The position numbers and the translations under genes were made by a program. From the NCBI RefSeq assembly GCF_004134825.1, contig NZ_SDPN01000040.1, positions 1 to 39,017 on the forward strand: a stretch of DNA of 39,017 bases, given 5' to 3'. The DNA comes from Agromyces albus. GTDB lineage: Bacteria; Actinomycetota; Actinomycetes; Actinomycetales; Microbacteriaceae. The notes beneath the pieces were generated by a model. It did not search any database and was not told where the DNA came from. It saw only the letters and a program-made list of their open reading frames with translations. Position 1 is the first letter of the stretch, and each line of letters starts with the position of its first letter. Of this stretch, positions 35,321 to 39,017 are shown one piece after another.

Positions 35321-35640
35321 TCAACTCCAGGTGAGCAATTCCGGTGACCAGGTCAGGCCGGATGCTTCGCCGCGGAGCACTGGGTCGAAGAAGCTCTGTA
35401 TGAGCTCGCGCGCGAGCTCGACCGTCCGGTAGTGGTCGCGGGCGGGAGCCTTCGTGTCGGGAGGCAGCGCCGGTCCGGCGTGCTCGACTCCTGCCTCGAA
35501 CCCACCGCGCGGAAGCCCTGCACCCGGCCCGTGATGAAGATGAAGTTGAGCGGGAGCATAGATGCATCGCCCCGCTCGGGTGCGAGGCACCACAGCGGGC
35601 CGGGGCGATCGACGAGCTCGACCCGGCTGACGCCGAGAAC
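35321..35640 (-). pseudogene. Frameshifted remnant of an unrecognised gene
   Basis: Two minus-strand frames look coding in turn. The upstream part reads RVELVDRPGPLWCLAPERGD, then LPLNFIFITGRVQGF; near 35510 the coding look moves to another frame, GFEAGVEHAGPALPPDTKAP and then RTVELARELIQSFFDPVL, ending LTWSPELLTWS at 35321. A single-base indel would join them. No sensible start codon is present in the first frame, so further damage is likely. Family unknown. Other frames here are low-complexity shadows. Confidence 0.4.
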
Positions 35641-35677
35641 ATGGCGTCGCCGCGTTCAGAAAGGGTATGGTCCCACC

Positions 35678-36040
35678 ATGGAGCAGCGCGTGCCCGAATC
35701 TGCCAAAGGCGCGGCAACGACCCCCTGGCACTGGGACCGACGGGCCGATGTCCTCATCACCATCGTCGGACTCGTCGTGATCTGTATCTGCACGATGCCC
35801 CTCTACGTGCTCAGTGGGCTGGCCATGACGGGCCTCCACCACGAGTTCCCGACCTGGGTACTGCCGATCACCTTCGTCGTCACGCCGCTTTTCATCTTTG
35901 GGCTCACCTTCGCCGCGTCCCTGATCCGCCTGGCGATCAACCGGCGCGCTTGGTGGATCCCGCCGGTCGGCTTGGTCTCCACCATCGTGCTCCTGTTGGT
36001 GGCGGGCCTCGCGCTCAGAACGATCGTGGCCGCTCGATAG
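35678..36040 (+). CDS. Small integral membrane protein, hypothetical
   Basis: 120 residues from ATG 35678; the frame is open from 35432 but earlier codons are not protein-like. After a short hydrophilic start (PWHWDRRADV) come three strong membrane helices: ITIVGLVVICICTMPLYVL, FVVTPLFIFGLTFAASLI and VGLVSTIVLLLVAGLAL. The layout, with WDRRAD just before helix 1 and an Arg-Arg-x-Trp-Trp turn before the last, recalls the DUF6264-type proteins of Microbacteriaceae (tentative). It stands alone between the two att-like repeats; AAAGGG lies a rather distant 12 bases before the start. Confidence 0.65.
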   Translation: MEQRVPESAKGAATTPWHWDRRADVLITIVGLVVICICTMPLYVLSGLAMTGLHHEFPTWVLPITFVVTPLFIFGLTFAASLIRLAINRRAWWIPPVGLVSTIVLLLVAGLALRTIVAAR

Positions 36041-36218
36041 GGCGCGTCGGCAGATGGTCTTCTGATCCTCACTCGGCCTCGGCAAACCGAATGTGGCGGT
36101 CAATGAACACCCGGTGAGTGCAGCCGTAGAGGGGTCGGCGCTCTCTTCCCTCAGTTGTACTTGCTGTCGCCGTCGATTCGGCCGACCCGACCTGCGCATC
36201 GACGACCTCAGGCACTTG

Positions 36219-36238
36219 ATGGCACATTAATGGCACAG
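36219..36238 (+). repeat. att-like direct repeat, copy 2
   Basis: ATGGCACATTAATGGCACAG, one mismatch to copy 1 at 35276-35295. It lies 68 bp from the CCA end of the tRNA-Phe gene. Confidence 0.55.
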
Positions 36239-36277
36239 CCTCACCGGCGCCCCGGCGAGATCTCCCGCTGAAACCAG

Positions 36278-36303
36278 AAAACCCCCGGTTACCCGGGGGT
36301 TTT
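36278..36303 (-). terminator. Rho-independent terminator of the tRNA operon
   Basis: A 7-bp GC stem (CCCCCGG with CCGGGGG) and four-base loop, flanked by AAAA and TTTT, so it can work in both directions. It begins two bases after the tRNA-Phe CCA. Confidence 0.85.
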
Positions 36304-36305
36304 GA

Positions 36306-36381
36306 TGGTGGCTCCGACCGGCATCGATCCGGTGACCTTTCGATTTTCAGTCGAACGCTCTACCAACTGAGCTACAGAGCC
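36306..36381 (-). tRNA. tRNA-Phe (anticodon GAA)
   Basis: Cloverleaf on the minus strand: acceptor GGCTCTG with CGGAGCC, D-arm AGCTCAGTTGGTAGAGC, anticodon loop CTGAAAA with GAA, T-arm loop GATCGATG-type. The CCA end is encoded (36306-36308). Last gene of the Glu-Asp-Phe operon. Confidence 0.95.
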
Positions 36382-36430
36382 TCGGGGCATCCGCTCGATT
36401 CGCATCGTGGTGTGCCTCGATTTAAGGAGA

Positions 36431-36460
36431 AAGCCCCTTCTCTCGTAAGGGAAAGGGCTT
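36431..36460 (-). other. Hairpin between tRNA-Asp and tRNA-Phe
   Basis: AAGCCC (36431-36436) pairs with GGGCTT (36455-36460), with partial pairing inside. It lies in the tRNA spacer, and may be a processing signal or weak terminator. Confidence 0.4.
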
Positions 36461-36470
36461 GTCGCCTGAG

Positions 36471-36544
36471 CGACCCTGACGGGACTTGAACCCGCGACCT
36501 CCGCCGTGACAGGGCGGCACGCTAACCAACTGCGCTACAGGGCC
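36471..36544 (-). tRNA. tRNA-Asp (anticodon GTC)
   Basis: 74-nt cloverleaf: acceptor GGCCCTG with CAGGGTC, anticodon stem CCGCC/GGCGG with loop CTGTCAC, T-loop GGTTCAAGTCC, discriminator G as usual for Asp. CCA is not encoded. Confidence 0.95.
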
Positions 36545-36593
36545 TCGATTTGGTGTTCGTTTCAACACCGGCTTTTCAATTGTATGTCGTACG

Positions 36594-36666
36594 TGACCCC
36601 AACGGGATTCGAACCCGTGCTGCCGCCGTGAAAGGGCGGTGTCCTAGGCCACTAAACGATGGGGCC
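36594..36666 (-). tRNA. tRNA-Glu (anticodon TTC)
   Basis: 73-nt cloverleaf: acceptor GGCCCCA with TGGGGTC, anticodon stem CCGCC/GGCGG with loop CTTTCAC, T-loop GGTTCGAATCC. CCA is not encoded. First gene of the tRNA operon. Confidence 0.95.
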
Positions 36667-36702
36667 GGGTGGTCTTGCCAGGGGCACGACCGCCGACAGC
36701 CA

Positions 36703-36731
36703 AGCATACGGGTCGTCGCGCGAGACGTCAA
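36703..36731 (-). promoter_or_regulatory. Promoter of the Glu-Asp-Phe tRNA operon
   Basis: Minus strand TTGACG (36726-36731), 17-bp spacer, TATGCT (36703-36708); about 37 bp before tRNA-Glu, leaving room for a short 5' leader. Confidence 0.7.
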
Positions 36732-36889
36732 AACGAGGGCTGCGGATGCCGCGGGGCCCGAGGTGCGGCATCGGCCACACGCCCCCGAAATGCCCGGATC
36801 CGGCGCGAGTGGCCCTTATCGTGAGGGCTGCCACTGCCCACAGGAGAGCGAGGAGCGCGGGGCCCGACGGCCCGCGTGGACGGGGAACC

Positions 36890-38191
36890 ATGGACCGCAC
36901 CACACACCGCACATCGACCGCCCGGGCCCGAACGACCCGAGCCGCTCGACCGCGCCGCCGCACGCCGAACCGGCTCTTCGCCGTGCTCGCCATTGTCGCA
37001 GCGGCGCTCGCCGGGCCGGTGGCCGCTGCACCGCAGAGCGCCATGGCCGCCGACTACCCGAGCTGGGCCGAGGTCGAGGCCGCGAAGGCGAGCACCGCCG
37101 CGGGCGCCGCCGCCGTGCAGCAGATCATCGCGCTCATCGCGCAGCTCGAAGCCAACGTCGAGACGACGCGCGCCGAGGCCGAACGCCGCACCGACGAGTT
37201 GTTCGTGGCGCAGCAGAAGTACGACGACGCCGTGATGCGCGCAGATCAGATCCAGGCGCAGGCCGACGCATCCGCCGCAGAGGCCCAGGCCGCCGAGCAG
37301 AACGCCGGCCAGGTCGCCGCGCAGCTCTACCGCTCCGGCGGCGGCGACGTGGGCCTCAACCTGTTCCTCGATGCGGGCGATTCCGCGGCCACCGAGGCGC
37401 TGCTCGCGAAGCTCGGCAACATGACCAAGATGGTCGAGCGCACGTCGGGCATCTACGACCGCGCGCAGGAGCAGCACAACATCGCGAAGTCGCTCAGCGA
37501 CCAGGCCGCGGTGGCGCGAGCCGAGCGCGAGAAGCTCCGCATCGCCGCTGAGGCCGCGCTCGTCGCCGCGCAAGAGGCACAGGCAGCCGCAGAGGCGGCG
37601 CTCGCCGAGTCCCAGGCGAAGAAGATCGAGCTCGAGCAACAGCTGAAGTTCCTGAAGGATGCCGAGGCCAAGACGACCGCCGCCTACCAGGAGGGCGAGC
37701 GGATCCGGAAGGCCGAGGAGGAGCGACGTCGGCAGGAGGCCCTGAAGAACGGCTCGCCCGGCACCGTCGCGAGCTCGGGCTGGGCGCGGCCGGCCCGGGG
37801 CGGGCTCACGGGCACCTTCGGCCCGCGCTCGCCGATCTGCTCCGGCGGATGCTCGGGCAGCTTCCACTACGCGATCGACCTCGGCACCGGATGCTCGGCC
37901 CCGATCTACGCGGCCAACAGCGGAGTCGTCACCTTCGCCGGCTACTCGGGAACCTACGGCAACTACGTCAAGATCGACCACGGGGGCGGCATCTCGACCG
38001 CGTACGCGCACATTCGTCCGGGTGGCACGTTCGTCGGCTACGGGCAATGGGTCGAGGCCGGGCAGAACATCGCATCGAGCGGCACGACCGGCGCTTCCAC
38101 AGGATGCCACCTGCATTTCGAAGTCTGGAATGGCGGAGGGCGCATCAACCCGCAGCCGTTCATGGCCGATCGGGGGATCTACTTTGGCTGA
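36890..38191 (+). CDS. Secreted M23 (LytM) peptidase with N-terminal coiled coil
   Basis: 433 residues from ATG 36890. A long basic leader of about 30 residues and the hydrophobic stretch LFAVLAIVAAALAGPVAAAP end in an AMAA-like signal cleavage site near 52. Residues 55-290 are Ala/Glu-rich coiled coil (starting DYPSWAEVEAAK, with QLYRSGGGDVGLNLFLDAGD as a hinge). The C-terminal LytM domain has zinc ligands in FHYAIDLG and HLHFEVW, plus TAYAHIRPGG. It should cut peptidoglycan cross-bridges; coiled-coil M23 proteins often act with or on division hydrolases. The next gene overlaps it by 8 nt and shares the DYPSW-x3-E-x-AK start, so the two are paralogous partners. Confidence 0.88.
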   Translation: MDRTTHRTSTARARTTRAARPRRRTPNRLFAVLAIVAAALAGPVAAAPQSAMAADYPSWAEVEAAKASTAAGAAAVQQIIALIAQLEANVETTRAEAERRTDELFVAQQKYDDAVMRADQIQAQADASAAEAQAAEQNAGQVAAQLYRSGGGDVGLNLFLDAGDSAATEALLAKLGNMTKMVERTSGIYDRAQEQHNIAKSLSDQAAVARAEREKLRIAAEAALVAAQEAQAAAEAALAESQAKKIELEQQLKFLKDAEAKTTAAYQEGERIRKAEEERRRQEALKNGSPGTVASSGWARPARGGLTGTFGPRSPICSGGCSGSFHYAIDLGTGCSAPIYAANSGVVTFAGYSGTYGNYVKIDHGGGISTAYAHIRPGGTFVGYGQWVEAGQNIASSGTTGASTGCHLHFEVWNGGGRINPQPFMADRGIYFG

Positions 38192-39017
38192 GCACCGCAC
38201 TCGTCCCGTGTCGCGCGTGAAGCCCGCCACCGTGTTCTCCACGGTCGCGGTCGGCGCCGTCACGGCTTCCGTCGGCTTGGCCGGCGGCCCCGCCTTCGCC
38301 GAGCCCGACTATCCGTCGTGGAGCGACATCGAACAGGCCAAGCAGAACGAGGCGACGAAGCAGGCCGAGATCGGCCGCGTCACCGAATTGCTCGCCGGCT
38401 TGCAGCGTGCTGCGGATGCCGCGGTGCAGGCCTCGCAGATGGCCGACGAGGCCTACCGCATCACGATCGACCAGCGCGACCGGGCTGCCGAACGTGAGCG
38501 CACCCTCGGCCGGCAGGCCGACGAGGCCGACGCCGTCGCCCAGATCTCAAAGATGCGCGCCGGACTCCTGGCCGCCCACCTCGCGAAGACCGCGGGCAAC
38601 GACCTCACTGCAGAGCTGATGTTCTCGAACGACGACGCCACAGGGCTGCTGCAGCAGCTCGGCATGGCGTCGAAGCTCGGAGAGCAGTCGCAAGCTGTCT
38701 ACGACCAGGCCGTGGCCGATCGCAACACGGCCGACGCGTTGCGCGCGCAAGCGGCGCAAGCGGCGACCGAGCGCGTGCGGCTCGCCACGCTCGCCGAGGC
38801 GAAGGCGGCCGAAGCGCGCACGGCGGCGAATGGCGCACTGACGGCTGTCGCCGTGCAGGAGCAGCGCTCGGCCGAGCTCTACGCGCAGCTCGCCACGCTC
38901 AAGGACACCACGGCCGAGCTCGAGCGCGAGCGCGTCGAGGGCGCCGCACGCGAAGCCGCCGCGGCTGCGCTGCAGCAACAACAGGCGGCCGCGAGCGGCG
39001 GGGGAGGCGGCTCGCCC
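38184..39017 (+). CDS. Secreted coiled-coil protein, N-terminal part (cut by window end; probable NlpC/P60 hydrolase)
   Basis: Open from TTG 38184 to the edge, 278 codons. GGGGGA six bases before the TTG supports this start, which overlaps the M23 gene by 8 nt; GTG 38208 and 38217 are alternatives. A signal peptide (ATVFSTVAVGAVTASVGLAGGPAFA) is cleaved before EPDYPSWSDIEQAK. About 220 residues of Ala/Gln/Glu/Arg coiled coil follow, with a hinge LAKTAGNDLTAELMFSNDDA, and the visible end is a Gly-rich linker. In related actinobacterial pairs the missing C-terminus is an NlpC/P60 domain; that part is inference. Confidence 0.75.
   Translation, partial: MAEHRTRPVSRVKPATVFSTVAVGAVTASVGLAGGPAFAEPDYPSWSDIEQAKQNEATKQAEIGRVTELLAGLQRAADAAVQASQMADEAYRITIDQRDRAAERERTLGRQADEADAVAQISKMRAGLLAAHLAKTAGNDLTAELMFSNDDATGLLQQLGMASKLGEQSQAVYDQAVADRNTADALRAQAAQAATERVRLATLAEAKAAEARTAANGALTAVAVQEQRSAELYAQLATLKDTTAELERERVEGAAREAAAAALQQQQAAASGGGGGSP

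Noticed and set aside
35244..35717. 158-codon minus-strand ORF before the tRNA region
   Set aside because: Ser/Arg-rich low-complexity frame; the two other frames on the same strand look more protein-like and suggest a frameshifted remnant instead.
36630..36889. M23 gene start at 36659 or earlier
   Set aside because: It would overlap the tRNA-Glu gene and its promoter; the signal peptide follows ATG 36890.

Overview
The window is about 70% GC, with GTG/TTG starts, ATGA/GTGA gene overlaps and a Glu-Asp-Phe tRNA cluster. Gene content (beta-ketoadipate genes, full kdp operon, mycothiol-type ArsC, coiled-coil M23 peptidase) and the habit of writing Ala-Ser as GCATCC and Asp-Ala as GATGCC suggest an actinobacterium, probably Microbacteriaceae (Agromyces/Microbacterium-like). 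The family assignment is inference.

Layout. (1) 1-13.2 kb: aromatic/carboxylate catabolism. The end of pcaC, then pcaI-pcaJ-pcaF, a divergent MarR regulator with a clear operator/promoter, and a forward run encoding an SDR, an ACMSD-like amidohydrolase, an acyl-CoA dehydrogenase, a MaoC hydratase and an acyl-CoA ligase. A convergent PaaX regulator and a NitT/TauT-type ABC importer (binding protein, two permeases, ATPase) follow on the minus strand. Together they look like uptake, CoA activation, beta-oxidation-like ring or chain processing, and thiolysis. (2) 13.3-15.3 kb: a group II PLP decarboxylase and a small Rho_N-domain protein. (3) 15.3-23.9 kb: a phosphopantetheinyl transferase faces an M1 aminopeptidase and a 1314-residue Pls/PosA-type single-module NRPS (A-T-membrane/left-handed helix domains), preceded by a small protein and an AT3-SGNH acyltransferase. 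The adenylation pocket reads DAESIGTVVK, close to a lysine code, so this is the best candidate for an undescribed system: a cationic isopeptide homopolymer made at the membrane, with a translationally coupled peptidase. (4) 24-25 kb: ArsC behind a promoter/operator and a 17-codon stump of a second arsC, next to the 3' stump of a DUF1349 gene: a deletion scar. (5) 25-35.1 kb: potassium homeostasis. A 27-residue ORF, kdpF, A, B, C, D and E form one operon; a separate APC/KUP-like permease lies upstream. Both carry the same 61-bp element with phased direct repeats that look like KdpE sites. (6) 35.1-36.7 kb: a decayed region with att-like repeats, one small membrane protein, and the tRNA operon with promoter and terminator. 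(7) 36.9 kb to the end: two tandem secreted coiled-coil cell-wall proteins, the first an M23 peptidase, the second cut by the window end.

The main regulators visible are MarR (pca/SDR divergence), PaaX (ligase/ABC region), KdpDE (both potassium systems) and a probable ArsR-type operator with no arsR in view.
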